Origin: Spirochaeta sp.
GTDB taxonomy: Bacteria > Spirochaetota > Spirochaetia > DSM-27196 > Alkalispirochaetaceae
DNA length: 52,628 nucleotides
Assembly (NCBI GenBank): GCA_007130865.1
Contig: SLRR01000091.1
Span: 1-52,628, forward strand
Reading direction: 5' to 3'
Each line of letters opens with the position of its first letter. The first letter of the stretch is position 1. A model generated the notes under the pieces. The model was not told the origin of the DNA. It saw nothing but the letters and a program-made list of their open reading frames with translations, and ran no database searches. The position numbers and the translations under genes are program-made. Positions 1 to 8,983 of this stretch are shown here, piece after piece.

Positions 1-207
1 GATATCACGCGCCAGCAGGTGGAGAACGTGGACGAGATCATCCTGGACCTGGTGGAACAGACCCGGGAACGGAGGGAGGAGCTCGCGGCGGAGTCGATCC
101 ACCTGGATGAACGGGACCCGGAGAGAATTCGGCTCCTGGAGGAAAAGCTCCGGAAGCGGTTCAAAGTGTTTGAAGAGACCAGCGTATTGGAGGAATACAA
201 ACAGTGA
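1..207 (+). CDS. C-terminal end of an unidentified protein (5' end outside window)
   Basis: The reading frame is open from the first base of the window, so this is the last 68 residues of a longer gene. The visible part is highly charged and predicted helical, with many Glu, Arg and Leu residues in a coiled-coil-like pattern and no catalytic motif. The stop codon overlaps the GTG start of the following receiver gene by four bases, which implies translational coupling and a shared role in signalling. A chemotaxis or two-component protein would fit that context, but the sequence in view does not identify the family. Confidence 0.6.
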   Translation, partial: DITRQQVENVDEIILDLVEQTRERREELAAESIHLDERDPERIRLLEEKLRKRFKVFEETSVLEEYKQ

Positions 208-557
208 AAGTTTTAAACGTCGATGACTCTGTGACGATGAGAAAGATCGTAACCCTGGCGATGCAAGCCCGGGGATTCACCGTGGAGGAAGCGGGAAACG
301 GGCAGGAAGCGCTCGATCAAATTAAGGAATCCGGTGATCCGGACCTGATCGTTCTGGACATCAATATGCCCGTCATGACCGGCATGCAGTTCCTCGAGGT
401 GTATCGGGGCTCGGCGCCGATCGTGGTCCTGACGACGCAGTTTGAGGAGGACGTACGGAAGAAAGCTCTCCTGCAGGGTGCAAAGGCTTTTCTCACCAAA
501 CCGTTCAAGAAAGAGGACCTTCTGGCGGTGGTGGATGACCTCGGCCTTGCGGGCTGA
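204..557 (+). CDS. Single-domain CheY-like response regulator
   Basis: This 117-residue protein is a receiver domain and nothing else. It carries the acidic pair D7-D8, the phospho-acceptor D52 in LDINMP, the switch Thr77 in VVLTTQ and the conserved K99 in TKPF. With no output domain it should act by protein-protein contact after phosphorylation, as CheY does at the flagellar switch or as phospho-relay intermediates do. It starts with GTG inside the stop codon of the upstream gene and is followed 12 bases later by a histidine kinase that could be its phospho-donor. Whether it is a true chemotaxis CheY cannot be told from sequence alone, so no symbol is given. Confidence 0.93.
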   Translation: MKVLNVDDSVTMRKIVTLAMQARGFTVEEAGNGQEALDQIKESGDPDLIVLDINMPVMTGMQFLEVYRGSAPIVVLTTQFEEDVRKKALLQGAKAFLTKPFKKEDLLAVVDDLGLAG

Positions 558-569
558 CGGTTGTTCGCC

Positions 570-3050
570 ATGAACACACGGGCGCTGTCGATCAGCGCGC
601 TGATTCTCGAGGATGACCCCCTTTGGCGGGTGGTGCTCACAAAAACGATCGACGAGTACGTTCAGAAAGTTATCTCCTGCGTCTCCCTTCAGGAAGCACT
701 GGACGCCTGGGAGCGGGAGCGCCCCGGCCTTGTCCTGGTGGATATCGGCCTGAGCGGTGAAAACGGGTTGGAGTTCATTGAACGCGTACGTCGGGAGAAC
801 GGCACCGTTCCGGTGGTGGTGGTGTCCGGCGACGAGTCCCAGGAGGTGGCGGTCCGGGCGATCAATATCGGCGTGAACCGGTTTGTCCGGAAACCCGCCT
901 CACCGGAGGAACTGGAATCGGTGGTGGAAGAGGTTCTCGCCCGTTACCAACTTCTGGAGGAGCGGCGCTCCCGGGAACAGTACTTCCGGACCTTGGTGGA
1001 ACAGGGGTCGGACACGGTAATCGTATACGATCGCAACCGGAACCCGGTATACCGCGTAGACGCCGGAACCGGGGACGGTCATGAGCGCCCGGGATACCGC
1101 TTTGACCCGGACGCGCTTCCTTTTTCCGGGGACGCAGCACTTTGGAACGCGGCGTTCCGGGATGCCCTGTCGGCGCCGGCGGTGATTATCTCCACGGTGG
1201 TCCGCGTCCGCGATTGGTACGAGGACGTCCGCTGGCTGGACGTACGCCTGCGGAACCTCCTGGACCATCCCGACGTGCAAGGGGTGGTAGTCAACGCTCG
1301 TGATATAACCCGGGAACGGCGTACACAATCCCTGCTCCAGCAGGCGGAGGAACGCCTGCGTCGGCAGGTGAAGCTCACGGAATACCAGTACCGTGTGCTT
1401 TTTGAGCTGCTCCCCGTGGGGGTTTTGATCCGGGACGGATCGGACACGCTCCTGGAGTGCAACCCCGCGGCAAAAACGATACTCGACGGCGTTGGACGAA
1501 TACCGGACGGTGTGACGTTCGACACGAACGCCTGGAATCTGGTAGATTCCGAGGGCAATCCGTTGTCTCCCGAGGAGTTGCCCGCGGCGCGGTGCAGGAA
1601 CTCCGGCGAGCCGGTCCGGGACAGCGTTGTCGGGATCAAGAGGCGGGGACGACCGTTGCAATGGTTGAACATCAACGTCACTCCCTTTACGTATGATCCC
1701 GCCGACTCGGGAACGGTAATGGTCGTTGTTGAGGATATCTCCGATACGATTCACCGCGAGCGGGAGCAGCGGCTTCTTCTGAAGCGGATGGAACGTACCA
1801 CGGCGAACCTTCATTTTATCAATACGTGGCTGACCGAAACCACCCGGGTGGATGAGCCACTGACTCACCTGCCCGGAATAATCGACAAGGTGGAGTCGAT
1901 CCCGTTCCTTGCGCACCTGGCGGTATACCAGGGAGACGAGGTTACCGGTGTGTTTAAACGTATCGCGCACCACGGTGAGGGGATATGGCCTGATACGGTA
2001 AACCTTGACGATCAGTTACGGGAGTATCTGAACCGTTCCGGCGGCCTGGTGGTTACGGAGCGCCTCGGGCAGATCCTCCGGGAACAGCTCGATCCGCGCA
2101 CGCTGGATTCGATTTCGGACCGTCTGCTCTTCTATCCAGTGACGGACCAGGAAGCGGCCCGAGGTGTCGTGTTGTTCGGCTCCCGCGCCGGTTACGGCCG
2201 GCAGGTCAGGGAGGTATGCGGCGCCCTGGCGGGAACGATCGCGGTGATGTTCCAGAAGGAACGCGACCGGAAGGCGCGAGAACTCGCGGAGGAAGCGCGG
2301 CGGCGACAGAAGCAGTTCCTGGCGCGGGCGGAGCGGCTCGCGGCGCTGGGAAGCCTTACTTCAGCGATCGGCCACGAGATCAACCAACCCCTGCAGTCGA
2401 TTAAGATTATCGCGGAAAGTACTCTTTACTGGATAAACGAGGGTGCCTCCCCGCCGGATCCTCGGACGACGAAAGAGAGCCTGGAACGTATATCGGAGCG
2501 CGCCGACTGGGCCGCCGATATAGTGCGGAGCATGAAGACCGTTTTCCGAAAACCCGAGTTGATCGAAATCGTACCGGTGGACGTGGACAACGTAGCTCGG
2601 CAGTCGATCGAGGTTTTACGGGAACTGCCGGAAGCACGGGACGTTTCGTTCGAGATCGATCTGGACCCCGAAGTATTTACCTTCCCGTTTTCCGAGGTGC
2701 AGCTGAAGCAGGTCCTCATGAACCTGATGAAAAACGCAGTGAGAATACTCGCCGCCAGCGGACAATCGGAGGGATTGATCCGCGTCCGCACCGGCCGGAG
2801 GGAGGGCTGCAAGAGGATCGAAGTCATGGACAACGGTCCGGGTATCCCGGACGAGATAAAGGACCGCGTATTTGACCCCTTTTTTACTACATCCGACCGC
2901 GCCGAGGGAATGGGACTCGGCCTGTACGTGGTTCACACCGTAGTCCGGGCGATGCAGTGTACCGTGTGCGTGGAGGACGCTCCCGGCGGGGGAGCGTGTT
3001 TCGTGATCGAGGAAGACCTCCCTGAATCTTCGCAGACGGAACGTCCTTGA
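570..3050 (+). CDS. Hybrid sensor histidine kinase with N-terminal receiver, two PAS-like domains and a GAF-like domain
   Basis: The 826-residue protein begins with a receiver domain (residues 10-120, phospho-acceptor D58, K108). Two PAS-like sensor segments follow (about 140-255 and 270-395), then a GAF-like region (about 405-570) and a coiled linker. The kinase core comes last: HisKA with H602 in the motif GHEINQPLQ, and a HATPase domain with N box near 718, DNGPGIP near 754 and a glycine-rich G2 loop near 780. There is no membrane segment, so it should sense cytoplasmic signals. I chose the ATG at 570; a TTG at 561 in the same frame would add three residues. Neither has a strong ribosome-binding site. 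The receiver-first order suggests the kinase itself is controlled by an upstream phospho-donor. Confidence 0.9.
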   Translation: MNTRALSISALILEDDPLWRVVLTKTIDEYVQKVISCVSLQEALDAWERERPGLVLVDIGLSGENGLEFIERVRRENGTVPVVVVSGDESQEVAVRAINIGVNRFVRKPASPEELESVVEEVLARYQLLEERRSREQYFRTLVEQGSDTVIVYDRNRNPVYRVDAGTGDGHERPGYRFDPDALPFSGDAALWNAAFRDALSAPAVIISTVVRVRDWYEDVRWLDVRLRNLLDHPDVQGVVVNARDITRERRTQSLLQQAEERLRRQVKLTEYQYRVLFELLPVGVLIRDGSDTLLECNPAAKTILDGVGRIPDGVTFDTNAWNLVDSEGNPLSPEELPAARCRNSGEPVRDSVVGIKRRGRPLQWLNINVTPFTYDPADSGTVMVVVEDISDTIHREREQRLLLKRMERTTANLHFINTWLTETTRVDEPLTHLPGIIDKVESIPFLAHLAVYQGDEVTGVFKRIAHHGEGIWPDTVNLDDQLREYLNRSGGLVVTERLGQILREQLDPRTLDSISDRLLFYPVTDQEAARGVVLFGSRAGYGRQVREVCGALAGTIAVMFQKERDRKARELAEEARRRQKQFLARAERLAALGSLTSAIGHEINQPLQSIKIIAESTLYWINEGASPPDPRTTKESLERISERADWAADIVRSMKTVFRKPELIEIVPVDVDNVARQSIEVLRELPEARDVSFEIDLDPEVFTFPFSEVQLKQVLMNLMKNAVRILAASGQSEGLIRVRTGRREGCKRIEVMDNGPGIPDEIKDRVFDPFFTTSDRAEGMGLGLYVVHTVVRAMQCTVCVEDAPGGGACFVIEEDLPESSQTERP

Positions 3051-3119
3051 AGATTCTTGAAGAACGCTTTCAAACGCTCGGGAACGTTTTTGTTCGCGAG
3101 TCGACCTTCGGTCCGACGG

Positions 3120-3815
3120 TCAGTACACCACCGGCTCCGCGTCAAGATCGCGCCAGATATACCACGTGGCGACGGTGCGCCACGGTTTCCACCGTTCCGC
3201 CCGTTCCCGCAGGAGCTCGATCCGTTGTTTGAGATCCAGGTCACCCTCCCACCCGAAGAGACGGCTCGCGCCGTTTACCAGCCCCAGGTCACCAACAGGC
3301 AGGATGTCCGGTCGCTGCAGATGGAAGATGAGCATCATCTCCGCGGTCCAGGGGCCTACACCGCGCAGCGAAATGAGCTGATCCCGGATTTCACCGTCGT
3401 CCATGTCGGACCACGTATCGGGATCCACGGTACCCGCTTCAAACGCTTCCGCTATTCCCCGGATGTACTCCGTTTTGCGACGGGAAAGTCCGACGGCGCG
3501 CAGATCCTCCGGGCCGGACTGAAGAACGTACCCGGGTGTGAGGCCTGGAAGCATCTCCAGTAACCGCGACCAGATCCGTTCCGCCGCGGTGACGGAGATC
3601 TGCTGGCCCGTGATCGCGTTGAGAAGCGTGCGAAACGGGTCGCCACTGCCCTGGAGACGCTCGTCACGGTAGGTCGCGATAACATCCCGGAGGATCTCGT
3701 CGCGATCGGAGAGTTCCCGGCAGGCCCGGTCCCAGTATTCCTCCGCGGGAAACGGCTGACCGGTTGCGACGCGACCGATTTGATCCTGGGCGGTGTTGCG
3801 AGCGTCGTCGTTCAA
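3120..3815 (-). CDS. DNA-3-methyladenine glycosylase II (HhH-GPD family, AlkA-like)
   Basis: This 231-residue protein has the helix-hairpin-helix of the HhH-GPD superfamily (LRGVGPWTAEM, residues 150-160) followed by the catalytic aspartate D176 in LPVGDLGL. Enzymes of this family remove alkylated purines from DNA to start base excision repair. It lacks the iron-sulfur cysteines of Nth/MutY and the N-terminal domain of E. coli AlkA, so it corresponds to the short AlkA type. The start overlaps the stop of the Mth938-like gene by four bases, placing it last in the minus-strand FloA/NfeD run. Its likely co-transcription with membrane-domain genes has no obvious functional reason. Confidence 0.9.
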   Translation of the reverse strand: MNDDARNTAQDQIGRVATGQPFPAEEYWDRACRELSDRDEILRDVIATYRDERLQGSGDPFRTLLNAITGQQISVTAAERIWSRLLEMLPGLTPGYVLQSGPEDLRAVGLSRRKTEYIRGIAEAFEAGTVDPDTWSDMDDGEIRDQLISLRGVGPWTAEMMLIFHLQRPDILPVGDLGLVNGASRLFGWEGDLDLKQRIELLRERAERWKPWRTVATWYIWRDLDAEPVVY

Positions 3816-4165
3816 CAGGTCAGGTGCAGGATCGCGTTGGTGCTGTCCAGGTCCGCGTTGTTAAGCACGGCGCAGGCTTCTTCCGTAGGCACAGCGACCA
3901 GCTCCACACCGCGCTCCTCAGCTAGCGCGTGAACCTCGTCGGTGATCGGAAGCATTCCCCGGACTCCGGTGCCCACCACCAGGGTGCTGCAGTCCCAGGG
4001 AATCGGCTCGCCTTCGGAAAGCGGTGTGTGTCCGTACCGTCCCTTCAACTGGCGGGATATCGCCTTTTCCCTGGGAACGACGCTGCTGTTTACCACCATG
4101 ACGTCTTCCGTGTAGGTCGTGCCGTCGATTTCCAGGCGACCGAAACCGATAAATCGTGTTTTCAT
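3812..4165 (-). CDS. Mth938/DUF498-domain protein
   Basis: The 117-residue sequence matches the compact Mth938-like fold: an N-terminal strand pair around FGRLEIDG, a central segment with WDCSTLVVGTG, and a C-terminal part that ends in an alternating beta/alpha pattern around ELVAVPTEEA. The family includes mitochondrial NDUFAF3, an assembly factor for complex I, but bacterial members have no assigned reaction. It overlaps the glycosylase downstream by four bases and lies 23 bases after the preceding membrane-protein gene, so it appears to belong to one transcript with them. A ribosome-binding site GGAG lies before the start (read on the minus strand). Confidence 0.85.
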   Translation of the reverse strand: MKTRFIGFGRLEIDGTTYTEDVMVVNSSVVPREKAISRQLKGRYGHTPLSEGEPIPWDCSTLVVGTGVRGMLPITDEVHALAEERGVELVAVPTEEACAVLNNADLDSTNAILHLTC

Positions 4166-4188
4166 GGTAACTCCTGATCTCCTCGAGT

Positions 4189-4794
4189 TTAAAAGCGCTC
4201 GGGATCGTTCGGCTCCAGACCCCGGGGAGGCCCGAAGATCTCGTGGTACGCGATTGCGCGTTGCAGGGCGGGGAGTCGTTCCACCCGGAAGAGCGCTTCC
4301 TCGGCGCGTCGCATCGCCTCGGCGTGACGTACCGCGCTATCCCGGGGCGGATGGTACATTCCTCCGCTCGCCGGCTTGAGCGGCTTGTATCCTGACTGTT
4401 CCTTGCCGCTCATCGGGGTGGCAACGCGCACTTTTCCGTAACGTTCCGAGGCTCCTCGGGCAGGCCGTGCAGTCTGCGACGGACCTTGGGACGTCCGCCT
4501 GCGACGGAGTTCCGGATGCTCCTGGAGGTCGCGATCGGAATCCTCTTCCCAGGCCGACTCTATACCTTCCGCGATGCGCCGCAGAAAGGAGGGACGCCGG
4601 GAACGGCGTTGTCTCTTACGGTCCCGGTCCTGTTTCCGCGGATCGTCTTCCGGCGACCGTGCCTGCTCCTGCAGACCCCTCGCGGCGTGCTGCCGCCGGT
4701 ACGCTTCCCGGCGGCTGCGTTTGATCGCAAGAAGCAGGGGCAGCGAGAGAAAGAAGATCGTAATAATCAGCCTGAAGATCGCGTCAGCTCTCAC
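4189..4794 (-). CDS. Membrane-anchored basic protein of unknown function, downstream of floA
   Basis: I take the GTG at 4794 as the start because the protein then opens with a clean membrane segment (about residues 7-24, IIITIFF...LLLAI type), and because the frame further upstream is antiparallel to nothing but overlaps floA in another frame. The 201-residue product has one N-terminal transmembrane helix, a long Arg/Lys/Gln-rich cytoplasmic region, and a C-terminal motif [12 protein letters not shown] recognise a similar ending (E-I-x-G-P-P) in other uncharacterised bacterial proteins. It overlaps the end of floA by 11 bases, which suggests coupled translation and a link to the flotillin membrane domain. 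Function unknown. Confidence 0.7.
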   Translation of the reverse strand: MRADAIFRLIITIFFLSLPLLLAIKRSRREAYRRQHAARGLQEQARSPEDDPRKQDRDRKRQRRSRRPSFLRRIAEGIESAWEEDSDRDLQEHPELRRRRTSQGPSQTARPARGASERYGKVRVATPMSGKEQSGYKPLKPASGGMYHPPRDSAVRHAEAMRRAEEALFRVERLPALQRAIAYHEIFGPPRGLEPNDPERF

Positions 4795-5836
4795 CGCGTC
4801 CTCCGCCGCCGGATCCTCCGGAACCACCGGCACCGCCGCTACCGCCGCCGCTTGGTTCTTCACCGCCAATGGTATTACGCATCTGCGTATCCGCCTGGAT
4901 GTTGCGCATGCGGTAGTAGTCCATGATACCGAGGTGACCTTCGCGGAACGCTGCGGCGATCGCTTTCGGGACCTCCGCCTCGGCGAGTACGACCTTGGCG
5001 CGGTTCTCCTGGACCTGGGCGCGCATTTCCTGTTCCTGCGCTTCCGCAATTGCCCGGCGTTGCTCCGCCTGCGCCTGGAAACGCCGCTTGTCCGCCTCCG
5101 CCTGGTCGGCCTGGAGCTTGGCTCCGACGTTCTCGCCGACGTCGATATCGGCGATATCGATCGAGAGGATCTCGAACGCGGTCCCGGCGTCAAGACCTTT
5201 CTCCAGTACGCGGCGCGAAATCAGATCGGGGTTTTCCAGAACCGCTTTGTACGTCTCGGAGGAGCCGATCGTGGTGACGATTCCCTCGCCGACTCGGGCG
5301 ATAATCGTCTCTTCCGTGGCACCTCCCACGAGACGTTCGATGTTTGCACGGACCGTCACGCGAGCCTTGACGCGCAGCTGGATACCGTCTTTTGCTACCG
5401 CCTCGATCGCGGCGCGGGATTTTTCCGGATCGGGACAGTCTATTACCTTTGGATTGACACTGGTTTTTACCGCTTCCAGGACGTCCCGGCCGGCGAGGTC
5501 GATCGCAGCGGCGCGCTGGAAGTCGAGCGGGATGTTGGCCTTGTTTGCTGCCACCAGCGCCTGGCTGACGCGTCGGACGTTTCCCTGCGCAAGGTGATGC
5601 GTCTCCAGAAGCTCCGTCTCCAGGGGTATGCCTGCTTTTACCAGCATGATCCGGCTATCCACGATCGCCCCGGGGGTGACCTTGCGCAACCACATGCCGA
5701 TGATCCGTGCCAGCGGAACCGATGCCCCTGAAAGCAGAGCCCGAAACCAGAGTCCAAAGAACTTGATGAACACGAAGAACAGCGCCAGTGCGGCCAGCGC
5801 TATAAGAATGTAGAGAATCAGGATTTCAATCGTCAT
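4784..5836 (-). CDS. floA: Flotillin-like protein FloA (SPFH family)
   Basis: The 350-residue protein has an N-terminal hydrophobic anchor (about 4-30), the characteristic region after it ([20 protein letters not shown]), an SPFH domain to about residue 230, and an Ala/Gln/Glu-rich coiled-coil region (about 245-300). This is the layout of Bacillus FloA (YqfA), a scaffold of functional membrane microdomains. The C-terminus is an unusual Gly/Ser-rich tail of about 25 residues. AGGAGG precedes the ATG. The gene lies directly behind two NfeD-type genes, the classic partner arrangement for bacterial flotillins. Confidence 0.93.
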   Translation of the reverse strand: MTIEILILYILIALAALALFFVFIKFFGLWFRALLSGASVPLARIIGMWLRKVTPGAIVDSRIMLVKAGIPLETELLETHHLAQGNVRRVSQALVAANKANIPLDFQRAAAIDLAGRDVLEAVKTSVNPKVIDCPDPEKSRAAIEAVAKDGIQLRVKARVTVRANIERLVGGATEETIIARVGEGIVTTIGSSETYKAVLENPDLISRRVLEKGLDAGTAFEILSIDIADIDVGENVGAKLQADQAEADKRRFQAQAEQRRAIAEAQEQEMRAQVQENRAKVVLAEAEVPKAIAAAFREGHLGIMDYYRMRNIQADTQMRNTIGGEEPSGGGSGGAGGSGGSGGGGRGES

Positions 5837-6404
5837 GGGAGCCTCCTTCAGGGGTCGAAGCGTTTGGTTCCTTGCGGTTTGCAGTATTGGAATCAGTGTT
5901 TGTGTCTACATCGGTCGGCGCGCGCCGCACTACTATGCGGCTGCCGAAGTGCTGCGTAATCACTACCGGAGTCGCCTGCTCCAGATACTCGCCGTTGGTT
6001 ACCACGCTATACCGCGAACCTGCGATGAGTGCGAGTCCGGAGGGGTGGAGAGGAGTAAGGGTGGTACCGCGCATTCCCACGAGGGTGGTAGGTTCGGAGC
6101 CGGTACCGTCCCGTTGGGACGGTGGTTCCGGGGTCAGTTGCGTCCGAAGAATCAGGCGCCGTCCAAGGAAGCTCTTCGGAAACCGTCGTAACAGGAAGAT
6201 TATCGCCGTGGGTGTAACGAACAACGCCGTGAGGAGGATGATCGTCGCCTGGAGATCCGGAAGGTCACGATACGCGAAGAACACGGTCGCGATGATCATG
6301 AGGATACCACCGATTCCGATTACGCCGAACGCCGGGACAAAGAACTCGAGGTACACGGCAAGAATTCCGATAGCGATCAGTGCGAACGCAGCCCAGAGCG
6401 TCAT
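5826..6404 (-). CDS. Short NfeD-family membrane protein
   Basis: The 192-residue protein has three or four closely spaced membrane segments in the first 85 residues, with the Gly-rich pattern [12 protein letters not shown] typical of NfeD. A soluble OB-fold-like domain follows (about 115-170, [17 protein letters not shown]), then an acidic, Asn/Thr-rich tail. The ATG at 6404 is chosen because GGAGG stands just before it; it overlaps the stop of the long NfeD gene upstream. The short and long NfeD genes followed by floA form the usual stomatin/flotillin-NfeD operon. NfeD proteins are thought to act with SPFH proteins at the membrane; the molecular role is not settled. Confidence 0.9.
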   Translation of the reverse strand: MTLWAAFALIAIGILAVYLEFFVPAFGVIGIGGILMIIATVFFAYRDLPDLQATIILLTALFVTPTAIIFLLRRFPKSFLGRRLILRTQLTPEPPSQRDGTGSEPTTLVGMRGTTLTPLHPSGLALIAGSRYSVVTNGEYLEQATPVVITQHFGSRIVVRRAPTDVDTNTDSNTANRKEPNASTPEGGSHDD

Positions 6405-6405
6405 A

Positions 6406-7866
6406 TCAGCTCCTCCGTACCACCACACGATTGCCGTCGGCACGAATCACCGTAACTGCGGTGCCCCGCTCCACGTAATCACCCTCACTCTCGGCGGCGA
6501 TCACATCGCCGTCGTCCAGTTCCACGGATCCCGCCGGGCGCAGATCGCTCCGTACCAGTCCGCGCCGACCCGCCAGGGTAACCGCCACCGTCGGAGACTG
6601 AGCGGTAAAACCCTGCGCCGCATCCTGCGTCGTCCCAAGGGAGAGACGGGCGAAGAAGGGACGCGAGGGTATCACCATCGCAAACACCGCGAGTACCACC
6701 ATGGACAGGGCGATACTCCCGAATACAACCAGTACGTTGCGTCCCGCCACTTCCCATTGCCAGGAGTATTCCGGGATGATGAACTCCTGCAGTGCCAGGA
6801 TCAGCGACGCCGAGATCGCGGCGAGCCCGCTGATGCCGGCTATGCCGAATCCAGGTATGACCAGGATCTCAAAAACGAGAAGGACAATCCCTACCATGAA
6901 GAGGATGATCTCCAGCGATCCAACCCGTCCCAGAAGCATGTTTCCCGCAAAGAGCGTGGCAAACGCAGCAACCGCCACCGCTCCGGGCAGCCCGAACCCG
7001 GGACTGCTCACCTCGGTAAAGATCGCCACGATCCCGATCAGGATCAGTAGCGACGTGAAACCGCTCCCCGTCAGCACCGCGACGATGCGGTCCGTCGTTT
7101 CAGGTGTGATCCGTGATATCGTGCCGACCTCCACGCCCAGCAGTTCCGCGAGTTCGTTCACGTTTGACGGTGACCCCGCGGAAATACCCAGGGAGTCCAT
7201 CTCTCCGGCGGTGAGCGTCAGGAGTGCGCCTTCCTCTGAGATTGTCCGCAGTTCCTCAAGCTGGATATCGCCCGCCTCCGCTCGGCGGTGGAGAGATCCG
7301 AGCTCGTCCCGGTCCACTATACGTTCTTCACCGTCCACGCTTACCAGGTGCGCTTCCAGCGAGGGGTCAACCATCGCGCGGGCGATCACCGTGGAGTGCC
7401 CGTTTCGTTCCGCCAGGGCGGCGATCTGTCCGCGAATCGCGCTTACCGTTTTCTCGTCCGCCGCCGTCGATTCCGCTCCGGGAGCCTGGATCACGGGAGC
7501 CGCGGCGCCGATAGAGGTGCCGGGAGACATATAGATCCTGTTCGTGGCAAGCGCGATCAGAGCCCCGGCGGACCAGCTCACGCTTGTTCCTTCCGGGCGG
7601 CTCGCCACCCAGGCCGCGGTAGGCACCGTGGCGGATCCAAGGGAACTGGCGATCTGAAGCGCCGAGTCCACCCGCCCGCCGAACGTATCGATCTCCACCA
7701 CCAGGTGTGCAACCTCTTCCCGTTGCGCGCGCTCAACCGCCCGCTGTACGTACACCGCCTGGAAGCGGTCGATCGGGCCGTGGAGTTCGAGCAGCAGCGT
7801 TTCTCCCGCCGCGGGGAGTGCGGTCGCGAGGAGAACCAGCAGTGGTATGAATCGTCGTATCCTCAT
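6406..7866 (-). CDS. Long NfeD protein: membrane-bound ClpP-class serine protease
   Basis: This 486-residue protein has a signal peptide (about 1-21, ending ALPAAG), a ClpP/crotonase-like protease domain (25-230), a block of membrane helices (about 235-400) and a C-terminal OB-fold NfeD domain. The probable nucleophile is the Ser of WSAGALIAL near residue 99, with a Lys in the segment after APVIQ as the expected general base (Ser-Lys dyad of this class). Such proteases cleave stomatin/SPFH partners in archaea, and the gene is followed by a short nfeD and floA. It appears to be the first gene of the minus-strand run. Confidence 0.92.
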   Translation of the reverse strand: MRIRRFIPLLVLLATALPAAGETLLLELHGPIDRFQAVYVQRAVERAQREEVAHLVVEIDTFGGRVDSALQIASSLGSATVPTAAWVASRPEGTSVSWSAGALIALATNRIYMSPGTSIGAAAPVIQAPGAESTAADEKTVSAIRGQIAALAERNGHSTVIARAMVDPSLEAHLVSVDGEERIVDRDELGSLHRRAEAGDIQLEELRTISEEGALLTLTAGEMDSLGISAGSPSNVNELAELLGVEVGTISRITPETTDRIVAVLTGSGFTSLLILIGIVAIFTEVSSPGFGLPGAVAVAAFATLFAGNMLLGRVGSLEIILFMVGIVLLVFEILVIPGFGIAGISGLAAISASLILALQEFIIPEYSWQWEVAGRNVLVVFGSIALSMVVLAVFAMVIPSRPFFARLSLGTTQDAAQGFTAQSPTVAVTLAGRRGLVRSDLRPAGSVELDDGDVIAAESEGDYVERGTAVTVIRADGNRVVVRRS

Positions 7867-7883
7867 CTTTATCCCGTACTATC

Positions 7884-7911
7884 AGTATAACCTAAGCTAC
7901 GCAGGGAGCAA
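7884..7911 (-). promoter_or_regulatory. Candidate sigma-70 promoter for the nfeD-floA run
   Basis: On the minus strand TTGCTC and TATACT are separated by 16 bases, 17 bases before the ATG at 7866. This would leave a leader of about ten bases containing GGGAT. The -10 box is a good match, the -35 box moderate. Confidence 0.4.
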
Positions 7912-7938
7912 CGCGGCGTCAAACGGTACGGTGATGTT

Positions 7939-8925
7939 TCATCCGACGCGGATCAGTCGTCGAAAAAGACGGTGCCGCGTGCGCTCATCCATTCCGGAAA
8001 ACGCCACGTGGGCGACTTTGCGCCGTCGCGAAAGCCGGACCACCGTGCCGTGAACGACCAGTGGCGCGGCGGCGCCGGTTTCTATCGCGCACTCCAGGTA
8101 GGCTCCGACGGCGAGTTTTTTACGCGGGTTCTTCAGGGCGGCTCCGCCGATGCTCAGATCCTCCGTGGAGGAGCTCAACGGCTTGGTGCCGATTCCGGGC
8201 ATCGTAATCTGTACGGGCATCGCGATCTCCCGTCGCCGGTACTTCCGGCGTTGCGCAAAGCGGACATGATCGGAGTGGCGGACGTTGACATTCTTGCTGT
8301 TTACGGAGATCACCACCGTATGAAACTGGTGCATTCCTTCATTGCTGTAACACACCACGTCCACCGGATCGCCCGCTTTAAAACCGGAGGCCCCTTTATC
8401 GATGCGCAGCTGCAGCGACGCGTCCGTACTGAGAAGAAGAGTACCCGTGCCCATCGCCATCTCCGCGTTGGAAATGGAAACTTCCGCGCCGGTAGGAACG
8501 ACCGCGGTGGAAGCGGTGTCTTTCTGTTTCAGCGGTGTTACGTCAACCTGGAGACGCCGGAGCAACCGCATTACTTCCATCTCGCTGACGACGCCTTCGC
8601 GAATACCCTGACGCGCTACCTTCAGGACGAGGGAGTCGTCCTGCAGAAGCCGCTCCGACTTGGTGGGATCCTTCAGGAGCCACGCCAGGCGGTCCAGGGT
8701 AGCGCGCTCCCGGCTCGAGAGGCTGGGCTCCTGCCGTGTCGTTTGCGCGTAAGTGCGGAGAATCGGCTTTTTAGGTGACGCGGCTCGTCGCTTCTGTTCC
8801 CGGACGGCGGCGCGTTTACGCAGAATCTGCGCCACGAGGATTCCCAGGACGATTGCTCCGAGAAGAACGAGAAAGATCACCACCTCAACGGTGGATGTCT
8901 GGAAACCGCTGCTGATTCCTTCCAT
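7939..8925 (-). CDS. Membrane-anchored PilZ-domain protein (cyclic-di-GMP receptor candidate)
   Basis: The 328-residue protein starts with a transmembrane segment (about 12-35), then a basic linker, a helical middle region (70-140), and a PilZ_N-like plus PilZ C-terminal half. The ligand-binding signature of PilZ is present: an Arg cluster in RRKYRRREI near residue 225 and the D-x-S-x-x-G motif as EDLSIGGAAL near residue 260. It should therefore bind cyclic-di-GMP at the inner membrane. An HD-GYP protein elsewhere in the window could degrade the same messenger. In motile bacteria related proteins modulate flagellar motors; a direct role here is inference. No Shine-Dalgarno sequence is visible before the ATG. 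Confidence 0.87.
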   Translation of the reverse strand: MEGISSGFQTSTVEVVIFLVLLGAIVLGILVAQILRKRAAVREQKRRAASPKKPILRTYAQTTRQEPSLSSRERATLDRLAWLLKDPTKSERLLQDDSLVLKVARQGIREGVVSEMEVMRLLRRLQVDVTPLKQKDTASTAVVPTGAEVSISNAEMAMGTGTLLLSTDASLQLRIDKGASGFKAGDPVDVVCYSNEGMHQFHTVVISVNSKNVNVRHSDHVRFAQRRKYRRREIAMPVQITMPGIGTKPLSSSTEDLSIGGAALKNPRKKLAVGAYLECAIETGAAAPLVVHGTVVRLSRRRKVAHVAFSGMDERTRHRLFRRLIRVG

Positions 8926-8937
8926 GATTGTCTTCGA

Positions 8938-8966
8938 ATTTTATGTAGGAACGGGTAGACTGTCCA
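8938..8966 (-). promoter_or_regulatory. Sigma-70-type promoter of the PilZ gene
   Basis: Minus-strand TGGACA and TAAAAT with a 17-base spacer; both boxes match five of six consensus bases. The -10 ends 12 bases before the ATG at 8925, so the predicted leader is only about five bases. Confidence 0.6.
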
Positions 8967-8983
8967 CAGGAGATGACCCTCAT

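Noticed and set aside
3062-3110. Possible terminator after the histidine kinase gene
   Set aside because: AAACG/CGTTT form only a five-pair stem and the T-run overlaps it; too weak to call.
4795-5193. Upstream extension of the membrane protein gene at 4189-4794
   Set aside because: The extra frame overlaps floA and encodes low-complexity Arg/Ser-rich sequence. The membrane segment begins right after the GTG at 4794.
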